Shown piece after piece: positions 45,660 through 56,600 of a stretch of DNA of 64,000 bases. The DNA is taken from positions 2,776,001 to 2,840,000 of the forward strand of contig NZ_JAWPMM010000001.1 in assembly GCF_033344935.1 (NCBI RefSeq), written 5' to 3'. Numbering within the stretch: the stretch's first letter is position 1; each line of letters starts with the position of its first letter. The DNA is from Reichenbachiella sp. (GTDB lineage: Bacteria > Bacteroidota > Bacteroidia > Cytophagales > Cyclobacteriaceae). The notes under the pieces were generated by a model. It was given only the letters and a program-made list of their open reading frames with translations, was not told where the DNA came from and did no database searches. Position numbers and translations under genes: made by a program.

Positions 45660-48578
45660 GTGAAAACACATAAGCGACACATTGTCAATGCATTAACGGG
45701 TATACTAATCGTTGTATTTACTTTCAATGGTTTCGCACAAACCTGTTTGCAAAAACTAGACAGTGTTTATCTCTACAAGTATGAGTCTCCCGAAAAAGCC
45801 AGATTTTATGCCAGTGCATTGCTTGAAGATTTGGACTCAGGAAGATGTGTCACAGAATTGGGGATTGCTGCGCTATACAATAATATTGGGCTGTCTCTTT
45901 GGGAGATCAACGAGAAGAAAAAAGGACTCGATGCGCTAAAACGTGGACTCAATGAAGAACTGAAGACAAAGCCTGAAACTCACCCTGACCTGTTGGGGCT
46001 GTATTACAATCTAACAACCTTCTACCGTGAATCAGCCAATTTTGTTGAGGCTGAGAGCTATCTCAACAAAGCCGAAAGTGTAATCAACAGACACTTTGCC
46101 AACGACAAGGAAAAACAAGTTGGGTTCCTATTCAATAAGGGCGTTTATTACCGAGAAAAGGGAGACTTTCAAAAAAGTATAGAGGCCTTAGAAACAGCCA
46201 TAAGTAAGATTAATCTAGCTGCTGATTCTACTCAAATTGCCTTGCAAATTGAATTAGGAACTACCTACATAAATTCTGGAGACATGGCCAAAAGTGAGCT
46301 CATTTTGATTGAAGCTATCGAGGCCGCTGAAGGAAATCAAGAGAGGCTCTTGCTCAAGGCCATTGATCGATTGTCCGCTCTGATGATTGAATTGGGAGAT
46401 TTCTCTGATTCGGAAACTTACCTCTTGGAGAACCTTCAACGCAAAGACAGCTTGTATAGTGACGCTCCCCTGCTTAAACTGGAGACTTACAACAACCTGA
46501 GCATCTTGTATTATCGCCTCAACGACCTGGCGTCCGCTGAAAAGTACATTGCCAGAGGCCTGGATGAAAATCAGAATATCAGAACAGTGAAGCCGAAGTT
46601 ACTCAACAATTTAGGGACGATTTACATGAAAGAAGGCAACCTGGAGGAAGCTGAAAAATACTTCAACGAAAGTGCTAAAGCGTTCCAGGAAATATACGGA
46701 AGCATCAATCCTGATTATGCCACCAGTTTGAGTAACCTGGCGGGTATATATAAGCTCCGAGGAGAGCTTAAACGAGCACTTGACACGTATTCAAAAGTAT
46801 TGGATATGGATCGTGCCATCTATGGCACCAAGCACCCTACTTATGCTACATCGCTCAGTAATGTGGGTTTACTCTACATGCAATTTGGAAGTATGGGTAT
46901 GGCCAAACGATTACTCAACCAAGCCAAAGAAATACGCTTCAATTCATTGGGTGGTTATCACCCTTTATATATCAAAACGGTGAATGACCTGGCTATCTAT
47001 CATCTAATCGAAAAGGATACGGTAGCGGCCATGGATGCTTTTGATCATGCACTCGATGCAGAAATTCACCATATGCATGATATCTTTCCTGTGCTTACTG
47101 ACAAACAGCGGAAGCTCTATTTTAATGAAACCAGAAGTAACATTGAGCGCTATTGCGCCTTAGCTTTTCAACCTAGTTTCGTCCATACACCTTATGCGGT
47201 GCATGCCGTTAATCATTTTATCAATACAAAAGGAATGCTCTTTTATGCATCGGAAAAGATGAGAAGGGTCATTTTAGGCAGTGGTGACGAAAAGATCATC
47301 AATACTTACAATACCTGGCGTGAGGAAAAATACCTTTTGGCCCAAGCTTATCTTTTAACTCAGGACGAAAGGGAACGCCAAGGTTTGGATATTCAGGAAA
47401 TGGAAACCTATTGTATCGATTTAGAAAAGGAACTCGCGCAAACCTTTCATGTTTTCCTTGAAGAAGAACGAAGTGCTTATCATACTTGGGAAGAAATCAG
47501 CAATGTTTTAGGTGATAGCACCGCCATGATTGATATGATTCAGTTTCGAAATTATCACGCGAAAATTGTTGATCAGGAACTAGATCAGGGATTTGAAGAT
47601 CAGGCTCATTATGTTGCGTTCATAATCAAACAAGATAGTGTCATTGAAGCGGTGACCTGGGATAGAGATATAGATTTTGAAAAGGGTCTCAAACTCTATA
47701 ACAACGCTATTAAATTTGGCATAAAAGACAAACTCACTCACAAGATCTTTTGGGCTCCTATTCAAGCGCATCTAAATGATATAAACCGTGTGTACTTCTC
47801 TCCTGATGGGATCTATCATAAACTAAATCCTGCTATTCTATTTGATATTGAAAGACAGAAATATGTTGCAGATGAAATTGACATCACAAACATCACGAGT
47901 GGTAAAGACCTAATTTACGCCGAGGATAAGCAGCTGATTAGAGAAGCTAAAATTGTGGGAAATCCTGACTTCTCCAATGTACAAACCGAGTATATGCAAT
48001 TGAAGCAATTGGCTGGTGCTGAAGAAGAAGCCAAAGATATCACTAGAATACTTGATGTAAGAAAATGGAACACTGAGTCATTCTATTTTGCAGAAGCCAC
48101 CGAAGATCAAATCAAGACCTTTCAAAACCCTGGTGTTATTCATATTGCTACGCATGGCTTTTTTAAAGATGATCCAGACAACGTAGACCCGCTGCACAGT
48201 TCGGGTATATTTTTGAGTAAACAAGAAGGCAGCTCCAGCGATGGTATTCTTACGGCTTATGAGGCCATGAATTTACAGTTGGATCAAACTAGCCTGGTAG
48301 TGCTAGCCGCTTGTGAAACGGGTCTGGGAACGGTAAAAAATGGCGAAGGAGTTTTTGGCTTGCAACGAGCCTTTCTCGTAGCTGGTGCAGATAATGTGTT
48401 AATCAGTTTAGTGAAGATCAATGACCAAGCGGCCAGACGTTTTATGAATTTGCTATACGAGCAATTACGCGACACCGAAGACCCTCAACAGGCGTTTTTT
48501 AATGCTCGGGCCTTATACAGACAGGAAGATGAAAATCCCTACAACTGGGGTGCCTATATATTGGTAACGAAAGGCTGA
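45660..48578 (+). CDS. Exported TPR-CHAT caspase-like protein
   Basis: 972 residues from a GTG start. Signal peptide (IVNALTGILIVVFTFNGFAQ), about ten TPR units (residues 30-460; e.g. AALYNNIGLSLWEINEKKKG, NNLGTIYMKEGNLEEAEKY, TSLSNLAGIYKLRGELKRA), a helical linker, and a C-terminal CHAT domain with catalytic His832 in IHIATHGFFKDD and Cys885 in VVLAACETGLGTVKNGEGVFGL. CHAT proteases share the caspase fold (clan CD). Cytoplasmic TPR-CHAT proteins act in defence, but the signal peptide points to a periplasmic role here. Substrate unknown. Confidence 0.92.
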   Translation: MKTHKRHIVNALTGILIVVFTFNGFAQTCLQKLDSVYLYKYESPEKARFYASALLEDLDSGRCVTELGIAALYNNIGLSLWEINEKKKGLDALKRGLNEELKTKPETHPDLLGLYYNLTTFYRESANFVEAESYLNKAESVINRHFANDKEKQVGFLFNKGVYYREKGDFQKSIEALETAISKINLAADSTQIALQIELGTTYINSGDMAKSELILIEAIEAAEGNQERLLLKAIDRLSALMIELGDFSDSETYLLENLQRKDSLYSDAPLLKLETYNNLSILYYRLNDLASAEKYIARGLDENQNIRTVKPKLLNNLGTIYMKEGNLEEAEKYFNESAKAFQEIYGSINPDYATSLSNLAGIYKLRGELKRALDTYSKVLDMDRAIYGTKHPTYATSLSNVGLLYMQFGSMGMAKRLLNQAKEIRFNSLGGYHPLYIKTVNDLAIYHLIEKDTVAAMDAFDHALDAEIHHMHDIFPVLTDKQRKLYFNETRSNIERYCALAFQPSFVHTPYAVHAVNHFINTKGMLFYASEKMRRVILGSGDEKIINTYNTWREEKYLLAQAYLLTQDERERQGLDIQEMETYCIDLEKELAQTFHVFLEEERSAYHTWEEISNVLGDSTAMIDMIQFRNYHAKIVDQELDQGFEDQAHYVAFIIKQDSVIEAVTWDRDIDFEKGLKLYNNAIKFGIKDKLTHKIFWAPIQAHLNDINRVYFSPDGIYHKLNPAILFDIERQKYVADEIDITNITSGKDLIYAEDKQLIREAKIVGNPDFSNVQTEYMQLKQLAGAEEEAKDITRILDVRKWNTESFYFAEATEDQIKTFQNPGVIHIATHGFFKDDPDNVDPLHSSGIFLSKQEGSSSDGILTAYEAMNLQLDQTSLVVLAACETGLGTVKNGEGVFGLQRAFLVAGADNVLISLVKINDQAARRFMNLLYEQLRDTEDPQQAFFNARALYRQEDENPYNWGAYILVTKG

Positions 48579-48589
48579 TTGTTCTTTAA

Positions 48590-50737
48590 TTAATCAAAAA
48601 CCTCCCAAATATTTTCTTCTGTTATAAAGAATTTTGGATCAACTATAGTTGAATTAGGAATATACAGCCTAACCGAATGTCCTGGCGTAATGACCTTTTT
48701 GGTAGTTCCATTCCAACGGTGAACATCCTTCGGATCAAGATTCATTTTTTCAGCAATATTATCCAGCGTCAAAGGTTTCCTCAAGACTACATTCCTAGCC
48801 GCTGGTAGCGAAAGTGGTTCATGGCTCTCTACGTGCACCTCTACCCTTCTATCAAGTACCCGCCTAAACCAATGGTCTTTTTCTTTTTCAGACCGCATTT
48901 CCCCTCTAGCCATTACTTGTATTTTTTCTTCTGGTACACCCAAATCAATTAAATAAGCTTTGGCTGCATTTCCTCTTTTCTGGCAAAGTGCCACATTACC
49001 TTTTTCAGAACCATGGTGATCAGAATACGACAATAGATTGATTTTCTTATATGGTTCATCTTTGACCGCTGCATAGAAATCATTGAGTGCTTGCTTCGAC
49101 TGCAATCGCAGCGTATAATCTCCATAATCAAAATACAAATGCTCTACATTGTCGACTGATTCATATATTTTGGCTGGTTTCGCTTGAGCCACTACAGTAT
49201 TTCTACTTTTAGTTCTCTCCGCACGATTGGATCTCGCAGATTCTAAGTTCGAGGCCACAGATCCTCCTTCCACCGCGCTAGAATTGAACAGTTTTCTTAA
49301 ATCTTTTTTCTTGGTTATCACCGGTTGAAACAAAGCATATCCTTCATAATCTTCCGCTCTAAAGGTGACCAGGTCAATGGCGCCAACATCCCTATACCTC
49401 GATACTATTTGAGCATCCACCATCAACTCTCCAGCAAATAACAGCGATAGGAATAACCTCTCATTGGGTACAGAAAACTTATACAAATCCAACACCTCTT
49501 TGGTTTCTCTATTGGAAGATAGATACCCTGTTGAATCACCAATAAAGAAATAAGTATCGTCCCAGGTAGAATTGAAAGGAAACCCAATATTGAACAAGTC
49601 AGGACTAAAAAACGAATGCCCCTTGGCGCCAAAAATATCATACCCCCCATAGCCTACATGTCCGTTACTACTAAAGAGCAAACTTTCATGAGCAGAAGAA
49701 TAGTATGGTGTAATTTCATTCTCACGAGTGTTGATCACCTTACCCATATTGATCGCAGGTAACCACGACTCTCCGTCATCGCCTCGCAGGCTCATCCAAA
49801 TATCACTACCCCCTTGACCACCAGGCCGGTCTGAAGAAAAGAAAAGCGTATCCCCAGTTATAGACAATGAAGGATGTTTATTTTCTGAGTTTGGTTCGTT
49901 GATGAATTCATTGAGTTCAACGGGATCAGACCATTTTTCATCAACCAAGGCGCTGAATTTGATCTTGCAACCAGCATTCTTTTCATTTTCACAAGAAGTG
50001 TAATAGAACTTGTCTCCAGAAGCATTAAATGTGCCTGATCCTTCAGACCATTTGGTATTCAATTTGTCAAACCTGTGCTTGTTACTGATGTTATGGTAGC
50101 TGCCATTTTCACGAACTTCATACATCATCATGTCAGGCAAAAGTCCACTGTACTGACTCCCCTGATATTGTTCACCTGAAAGGTTTCTTGATGTAGCGAA
50201 AACCAAATGTCCATCTGCCGGATTTTCGGTAGCGCCATAGTCATGAAAATTACTATTCAACTTTTTGATATACTCGACTTGATAATGCCTGTCCTGTTGT
50301 TGTTCTCTTTTCGCGATCAAACATCCCTCTCTTTGCCTATTGGCTAACTCCAACAATTCAGGATCTATGTCTGTAATTTTGGCCAGCTCCTGATAAATAG
50401 AATCTGCCAGATCAAACTTACTCTCTAGTTTGTTGAGCGTCGCATACTTATAAATAGATTTCGTTTGGTAATCATGGCCAGTTTGCTCGCTTAACTTCTT
50501 AAAGCCTTTCATCGCCTTTTCGTACTGTAGCGTTTGTTCGTAGCAAACGGCCAATTGATATCCAGCGTAGTAATTCTTTTTACTTATAGCATATGCTTTA
50601 TCGTAATAAGGAATGGCTTCTAAAAATCTGTTTTTATCAAACTGCTCATCACCCAGCTCAATGTATTTTGGCACAGATTGGGCCAATGCATTCATTGAGA
50701 ATATAAGAAAGAGCGCTACTGAATGTATAATTTTCAT
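48590..50737 (-). CDS. TPR-PD40-OmpA-LysM envelope protein of the adhesin operon
   Basis: 715 residues. Signal peptide (ends MNALAQ), TPR region (about 20-150), WD40-like PD40 beta-propeller repeats (about 190-420; LFFSSDRPGGQGGSDIW, LLFSSNGHVGYGGYDIFGA), an OmpA-type peptidoglycan-binding domain (about 545-645; INLLSYSDHHGSEKGN, RRVEVHVESHE) and a C-terminal LysM-like motif (LDNIAEKMNLDPKDVHRWNG...). PorE of the type IX system has a similar TPR-WD40-OmpA order; the added LysM is unusual. It is directly next to the PorP/SprF gene (stop to start touching), so it probably forms a complex with it. Confidence 0.88.
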   Translation of the reverse strand: MKIIHSVALFLIFSMNALAQSVPKYIELGDEQFDKNRFLEAIPYYDKAYAISKKNYYAGYQLAVCYEQTLQYEKAMKGFKKLSEQTGHDYQTKSIYKYATLNKLESKFDLADSIYQELAKITDIDPELLELANRQREGCLIAKREQQQDRHYQVEYIKKLNSNFHDYGATENPADGHLVFATSRNLSGEQYQGSQYSGLLPDMMMYEVRENGSYHNISNKHRFDKLNTKWSEGSGTFNASGDKFYYTSCENEKNAGCKIKFSALVDEKWSDPVELNEFINEPNSENKHPSLSITGDTLFFSSDRPGGQGGSDIWMSLRGDDGESWLPAINMGKVINTRENEITPYYSSAHESLLFSSNGHVGYGGYDIFGAKGHSFFSPDLFNIGFPFNSTWDDTYFFIGDSTGYLSSNRETKEVLDLYKFSVPNERLFLSLLFAGELMVDAQIVSRYRDVGAIDLVTFRAEDYEGYALFQPVITKKKDLRKLFNSSAVEGGSVASNLESARSNRAERTKSRNTVVAQAKPAKIYESVDNVEHLYFDYGDYTLRLQSKQALNDFYAAVKDEPYKKINLLSYSDHHGSEKGNVALCQKRGNAAKAYLIDLGVPEEKIQVMARGEMRSEKEKDHWFRRVLDRRVEVHVESHEPLSLPAARNVVLRKPLTLDNIAEKMNLDPKDVHRWNGTTKKVITPGHSVRLYIPNSTIVDPKFFITEENIWEVFD

Positions 50738-51787
50738 TTAGAACATGGGATTGGACAGTCTCCTATACGATTTATGTAATTCAAAACTATACCCTAAAGA
50801 TATCTCGTAGGCAGATACGTTGCCATTTATTTGTTCATTAAGTCCCTGATTCGTGGCATTCATATCCACACTAAAGCCAACTTTGATCTGTTCAACCTTT
50901 AGGCCTATTAAAACGATAAAAGAATCGTTTACACGGTACCATCCCCCTGTCTGCAGTTCTACACCCAGATTAGATTTCGATGAGCTAACAAATGTAGAAA
51001 TATACATACCTAGATTCATCTGGGTGCTACCATTCGAATTGAGCACATAGGCTGATGGGTGCCCGTAGAACCTCGCTCCCAGGGGAAACTGAAATACCGC
51101 AAAAGCTTTGTAAAGCATGGCCTTTCTGGCATCAAAATCTTCAATGGAACCAATCTTTGGTCGGTTCAAATTATCAGCACTGATACCCGCAGAAAACGCA
51201 TAGTCCCTGATTTTGTAATCGTCATTATCATAAGTGGTGTATAGCGCACCAAAATTGATTACAGGATACCACACTGGGTCAAATACGATGCCCTCACCTG
51301 CCAGGCTACCATCATAGCCACCATCCAAATACTGATTGAACTGTGAGCCCCATCGATAACCATCACCAGAAATGTTTTGTTGGGCATATCCGGCTTGTAC
51401 CCCAAATACCAATAGCTGATTTCTCAATTCAGATAAATTCACCACATACGAAAAGTTGCCAATAACTTTTTGATTTCTATAAGCTCCTTGATAACCTCTA
51501 CTCTCCCTGAAGAAGGTAACACCAACGCTACCAAAGTACTCTTCCCTCGTGGTAACTCTTCTCAGTGGGTAACTGAAAGACCCTTGCATAAGCTCGACAT
51601 AACTTTCCGTATCTGGATTGCCAGCTCGCTTATAATTAGAATTAAAATTGATCGTAGTGATTGTACCGGGAAACGCAGGGTTCATAAGTGCCCCGCTCGC
51701 AAAATATTGAGAAAACTGACCTTCCTGACCGAAGGCAGCAAAGGAATAAATAAAGGATATGAGAAGTAGCGCTTTCTTCATTGTCAT
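50738..51787 (-). CDS. PorP/SprF-family T9SS outer-membrane protein
   Basis: 349 residues. Signal peptide (MTMKKALLLISFIYSFAAFGQ), then a beta-rich protein with the PorP_SprF pattern: QFSQYFASGALMNPAFPG at the start, NSNYKRAG, and repeated outer-membrane strands (VTFFRESRGYQGAYRNQ, YVVNLSELRNQLLVFGVQAGY). SprF-type proteins are needed to export or attach a specific giant adhesin by the type IX system. It overlaps the CHU_C gene by four bases (ATGA), so translation is coupled. Confidence 0.93.
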   Translation of the reverse strand: MTMKKALLLISFIYSFAAFGQEGQFSQYFASGALMNPAFPGTITTINFNSNYKRAGNPDTESYVELMQGSFSYPLRRVTTREEYFGSVGVTFFRESRGYQGAYRNQKVIGNFSYVVNLSELRNQLLVFGVQAGYAQQNISGDGYRWGSQFNQYLDGGYDGSLAGEGIVFDPVWYPVINFGALYTTYDNDDYKIRDYAFSAGISADNLNRPKIGSIEDFDARKAMLYKAFAVFQFPLGARFYGHPSAYVLNSNGSTQMNLGMYISTFVSSSKSNLGVELQTGGWYRVNDSFIVLIGLKVEQIKVGFSVDMNATNQGLNEQINGNVSAYEISLGYSFELHKSYRRLSNPMF

Positions 51788-53661
51788 TTGACTAATAACA
51801 CAGATCCAAGTTTACTAAAATGCTGTGTCTGTTCTCTTTCACCGTTAACAAAATACTTATCACTCACATCCTCACTGATATCATAAGTGATACTTACATT
51901 ATAATAGTATACACCTTCAGGAGCTTGTTGACCACTTTTCAGATTTCCATCCCAACCCAAATCATCTAGATTAAGGTCTTCGCCAGTAAGCGTTGCCGTA
52001 TACACTTCTCGGTTGAATGAATCAAAAATCAGAAAAGAAATGGAGCTGACTACTACTCCACCTACAAAAGGTCTAAATATGGTATTGTCACTGAGAAAGG
52101 CACCAGGTGAAAATACATTAGGAAGATACACTTCGGGTTCGGTGAGCACAGGAGACAAACCAAGTGCAAACCTTGTGGGCGAAGAAGTAATCCAAATCTT
52201 ATTAGCGGTTTGAATAGTACCTTCTTCTGGAACAGCGGTTCCGATATTGTTATTGGTTGAAGCCACTGTTCGAAGTGCACTAAACACAGAATCTCCTTTT
52301 GCAAATTTTTGTAAGGTAGCATCGTATTCTCGGGCATTGATGAAATTGGGAGAATTAGTAAAGTCAACTCCTGAATAACTAACTGAAACTGTTAACTCCG
52401 CACTATCTGTCAAAGACTGAATAGACCATTCTACTTGAGGAGCTAGGCCCATCGTATGCTCATCTGTTTGTAAACTATCTGGGTTGGGCTGTCTACACTC
52501 TACCTTCAGTGTTACACCAGGTGTGCTACTATTGACCGCTACGTAATTAGGACTACCATTAATCCCCATTGGAAACACAGTAGCTTCCGTATCACTAGTA
52601 ACTGCGAGCATTTTGCCTTCCACGTAAGATGGAGTTGACACTTCATTAGATGGTTTAACACTGATTTTTCCTTGAACAAGAAAGGTCTCCTGATTGGTTG
52701 CGTTCAATATTCCTTTCTCAATATTTAATCCAGATTGCACCAAAATGAAATTTGGAGGCAATGTTATTTTGCCTACCGTATTTAAACTCAGTTCATTAAT
52801 GAATATAGAATCTGCACTACTCACCAGAGTCACTTCATCAATAACATTTCTATCTTCTACGTCGAGAAAACTTAAGTCACCCAAGTGCTTGTTGTTAACA
52901 AAATTTAATTCCCCACTTTCTACTGAAGCAATGGTTCCATTGTTAGTTAAAGTTCCATTGAAAGTGGCATCAGAGGCAAAGGCCATCGTTTGATCATTGA
53001 TAATAATACCCTCAAATGTGGTTTCTCCTCCAAACAAGGATTCATTGGTAGTGTTGAAATCATTTTCCAAAATAGCTGTGCCCGTAATGGCGAACTTGCC
53101 ACCGTTAGTTAGAATAACCGATGAATTAAAATTTCCATCAATTACGGTTTCGGATCCATCAGGATTGAGCAGCGTGCCGTCGAGTGTCACATCACCCAGC
53201 ACGCCTAAAACTCCTCCAGTATTATCCAATAATCCATTAATTTGAAGATTGGATTCCAGGTTAAAGCTGCTGTTATTATCAATTGTTCCGTTGAGCACCG
53301 AAGTCTCTCCTCCTGTTATAAAAAAATCACCATCATTCGTAATCGTTCCGGCCAATGAAGCATTACCTCTTACTCCGAGTGTTGATTCTGTAGCACTATT
53401 TACAACTGAGGCTGCACCAAAGGCAGCATCACCTCTCACAACAAAATTTCCACTATTATCTACTGGACCAACGATCTGAGCATCTTCTTGAATGATGGCA
53501 TTTCCTTCATTCGTAACTGTACCATTCAATGTAGCGCTACCTCCGATGTAAAAAGTCGAATTACCTTCAACATTCAATGTAGTAGATGAGCCAAGCAGTG
53601 TGGTTTGGGCAAAACCAAATCCTGGAAGAAAGATTAATATGTAGATGAAAAAGTATTTCAT
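51784..53661 (-). CDS. T9SS type-B (CHU_C) surface protein with short beta repeats
   Basis: 625 residues. Signal peptide (ends FGFAQ), a beta-helical region of short repeats with TLNGTVTNEGNAIIQ, SLAGTITNDGDFFIT and TFNGTLTNNGTIAS-like units (to about 270), a second domain, and a C-terminal gliding-motility-associated CHU_C domain (about 520-625; EVYLPNVFSPGAFLSDN, GWDGNLKSGQQAPEGVYYYNV). CHU_C marks type-B export by the type IX system. It lies between the repeat adhesin (4 bp upstream) and PorP/SprF. Confidence 0.92.
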   Translation of the reverse strand: MKYFFIYILIFLPGFGFAQTTLLGSSTTLNVEGNSTFYIGGSATLNGTVTNEGNAIIQEDAQIVGPVDNSGNFVVRGDAAFGAASVVNSATESTLGVRGNASLAGTITNDGDFFITGGETSVLNGTIDNNSSFNLESNLQINGLLDNTGGVLGVLGDVTLDGTLLNPDGSETVIDGNFNSSVILTNGGKFAITGTAILENDFNTTNESLFGGETTFEGIIINDQTMAFASDATFNGTLTNNGTIASVESGELNFVNNKHLGDLSFLDVEDRNVIDEVTLVSSADSIFINELSLNTVGKITLPPNFILVQSGLNIEKGILNATNQETFLVQGKISVKPSNEVSTPSYVEGKMLAVTSDTEATVFPMGINGSPNYVAVNSSTPGVTLKVECRQPNPDSLQTDEHTMGLAPQVEWSIQSLTDSAELTVSVSYSGVDFTNSPNFINAREYDATLQKFAKGDSVFSALRTVASTNNNIGTAVPEEGTIQTANKIWITSSPTRFALGLSPVLTEPEVYLPNVFSPGAFLSDNTIFRPFVGGVVVSSISFLIFDSFNREVYTATLTGEDLNLDDLGWDGNLKSGQQAPEGVYYYNVSITYDISEDVSDKYFVNGEREQTQHFSKLGSVLLVK

Positions 53662-53665
53662 ATTT

Positions 53666-56600
53666 TTAATCTACGTAGTCCATAGTGTAAGTAATACGTG
53701 CTCCAGAGAAATCGGCAGTAGGCCCTACACTTGTTGGTATTTCGATATAAATAAAGTAGTTGTTCGAACTATTGTCGATTACCTTTCCTACAGAGGCACC
53801 TATATTAAAACCTGCAATACCAGTTGTCCCATCAGGGATAATTACGGTATCATCAAAAGTAACCGCCGTTGAATACGATTTCGCAACAAAATGAGCTGTA
53901 GCATCATGTCCAGCTTGATTTCGACCAAAGATTTCAACCGCTTGAATAACAGCTCCATCAGGTAAATTTACAGGTGCCGAAATTTCTGCACCCAATTCTG
54001 ATGCAGCAGATTTTACAAAAATTGAGCTACCTGCATTTGACTCGAGGACGTTATCTCCAGTCCCACTTTGCCTAGTCAAATTAAATGCAATTGGGGGAAT
54101 CCCATAGTATTTAGTGACTGGACTATTGTACTTATAGGCATTAGCATTTACTTCTCCTACATCATCAATTCGCAATCCTTCAATCAATGACCCACTCATT
54201 TTCACACTCATTACCAATTCTGAAGCTTCTACTCCAACTGTATTATTGGTAAATCTTGTTTCTATTTTACCTATCTCTGTCTGAACAGCTGAACTATTCG
54301 CTCCATCAAAAACAATATTACCTCCAGTACCATTCGACCCATTATCATTATACACGTGCATGGTGGGTGCATTAGTTGGAGATCCCCTTCTGATCGAAAA
54401 TTCATTTCCATTTACAGAAATTTCAGTGGATGTGGTAAGTGAGCCACCCAATTCTATATTGCTACCATTTACATTTAATCCATTTGCCGCTCCAGTAATG
54501 CTTCCACCACCACCAAGCGGCTGCCAGGCACCTAATACCCTTCCTTCAAAACCTTCAGACCCACCTTCAGTACTGTATCTAATCATACCGTCCATCGGAG
54601 CAATGATTCCGCTTCGTTCTATATCATTTCCTCGTGGTAATACCAAAGCAGTATTGGCATCCATTTGAATATGACCTGGATTGCCTATACCTGTACCAGG
54701 TGCTAAAATCAAATTACCTCCATTAAAACCAGAATCTCCATCTCCTGCTCTAACCGATAGATTATTTCCTACAGTTCCGGAAGCTCCTTCGACAAATATG
54801 TCATGGTCAACACCTGAAGAATAAATGGTCCCAGCATGCATATATGCATCACCCTGTAAATCTATTAACCCATCAAAGCCAATCCCATCTCCAAAACCTG
54901 GTTGCAAGACCACATTGCCCCCATCTGCTCCACTACCACCTGCAGCATCTCCTGATTGCAGATGAAGAACTCCGCCCTGCCCACTAGAAGGTGGTAATAC
55001 TTGTATAACACCCGATGCATCTCCGTCAAAAGTGATAGGGGTATTAATATTTGAAAACGAAGATGAGCCTAGGCCAGTCCATACACTACCGTTATAACCT
55101 TCAAATTGAGAATCATCAAAATTAAACCTCAGCATACCCGAAACTGGAGATGCAATGGCATCTCTTTCAATACTAGAACCTGCTGGTAGTACAATAGCTT
55201 CATTAGAATTGAATGCAACCATTTCATCAAATTCAGCAGAGCCATCATTGTAAAGTGTCAAAGATGATTGAATATCATTAGCAAGGTCCAATACTCCATC
55301 AGCAGGTCCTGAAGGGGTATGATGGAAGGAAATTTGTCCATTTTCGAAGAAAATGAAACTACCCTGAGCACCTGAATTTCTTAACAGGTCATTATCAGTA
55401 ACATTTGTCTTATCGGCATAAAGATCAGAACCAATAAAATCACCATTGACAGTTGCTGTGGCATTCTCAAAATGAGATAGCCCTATGGATTGGTCCACTT
55501 GGAGGGAAGACTTAGGAATCACTGTCCCGATACCAACATTCCCAGCTGCATAATTGATGTCACCAGCATTATCCGCCCATAAGCTAGCTCCTGCAATATC
55601 ACTTGTCAAAGCAATTTGTCCACTTGCATCAGGCAAAGAGTACAGTTGAGCTGCTGTCAATGCACTTAATTCGAAAGCAGCAGTATTGCCGGTTCCTTCA
55701 TCCTCCAAGGCAAAAACATTATCAACCTGCGTTAAGCTAGATCCAGTAATGGCACCTCCGGTCACATTAATATTAGAAAAGTTAGATTGTGCACTAAAGT
55801 CAGCAATGGCGTCTACATCCAGCTGACCTGCTCCATCTACAATTAAGTCTGTACCTGCACCTGTAGTAACATTGGTAGAAGCTGAAAGTACTCCGCCTAA
55901 ATCAATATTTGACCCAGAAACTGTCACGCCGTTTCCACTAGATAAAGTAGCGCCATCCACCGCGTTTTCAAGATCCTGCAAGGCTGTTTTGATATTAGTA
56001 CTAGGTGTAATAATTCCATTAGTGAATGTGCCCAAGTCTGTTGTACCGGCTGACAATCCATTCAAAACATTCAAATTATTCACTTCAGACCCTACTTGTA
56101 ACGTGGCAGATAAATGTGGTTGATTGTCAGTTATCAGTGGGTGCGAAACTAATCCAATATCCTTACTTTCAGCTGTGGCAGCAGCCACGTCCGCAGCCGT
56201 TTCACTTGACACATTAGTCACATTAGTGGCCACAACATTTGTTAACTGAGAGCCATCAACAACTGGCAGTCTTGACGTACCATCTAACTGAACAATTTGA
56301 TTGGGGCCTACGCCTACATTTACATTTAATGCCGTAGCATCGCCATCTCCTAGCACTGTGGTTCCATCGGAGTTGACTGGAGTGATTGGTAAATTAGTTA
56401 ACTGCGAACCATCTACATTAGGTAATCTAGAAGATGCATCCAATTGAACAATCTGATTCGGGCCTACACCTACATTTACATTTAGTGCTGTAGCATCGCC
56501 ATCTCCTAGAACCGTAGTTCCATCGGAGTTGACTGGAGTTGTTGGTAGATTGGTAAGTTGTGAACCATCTACATTAGGTAATCTAGACGTTCCGTCTAAT

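Noticed and set aside
45660-48578. CHAT protein as part of a type III-E CRISPR (Craspase) system
   Set aside because: No CRISPR array or gRAMP effector is present, and the protein has a signal peptide.
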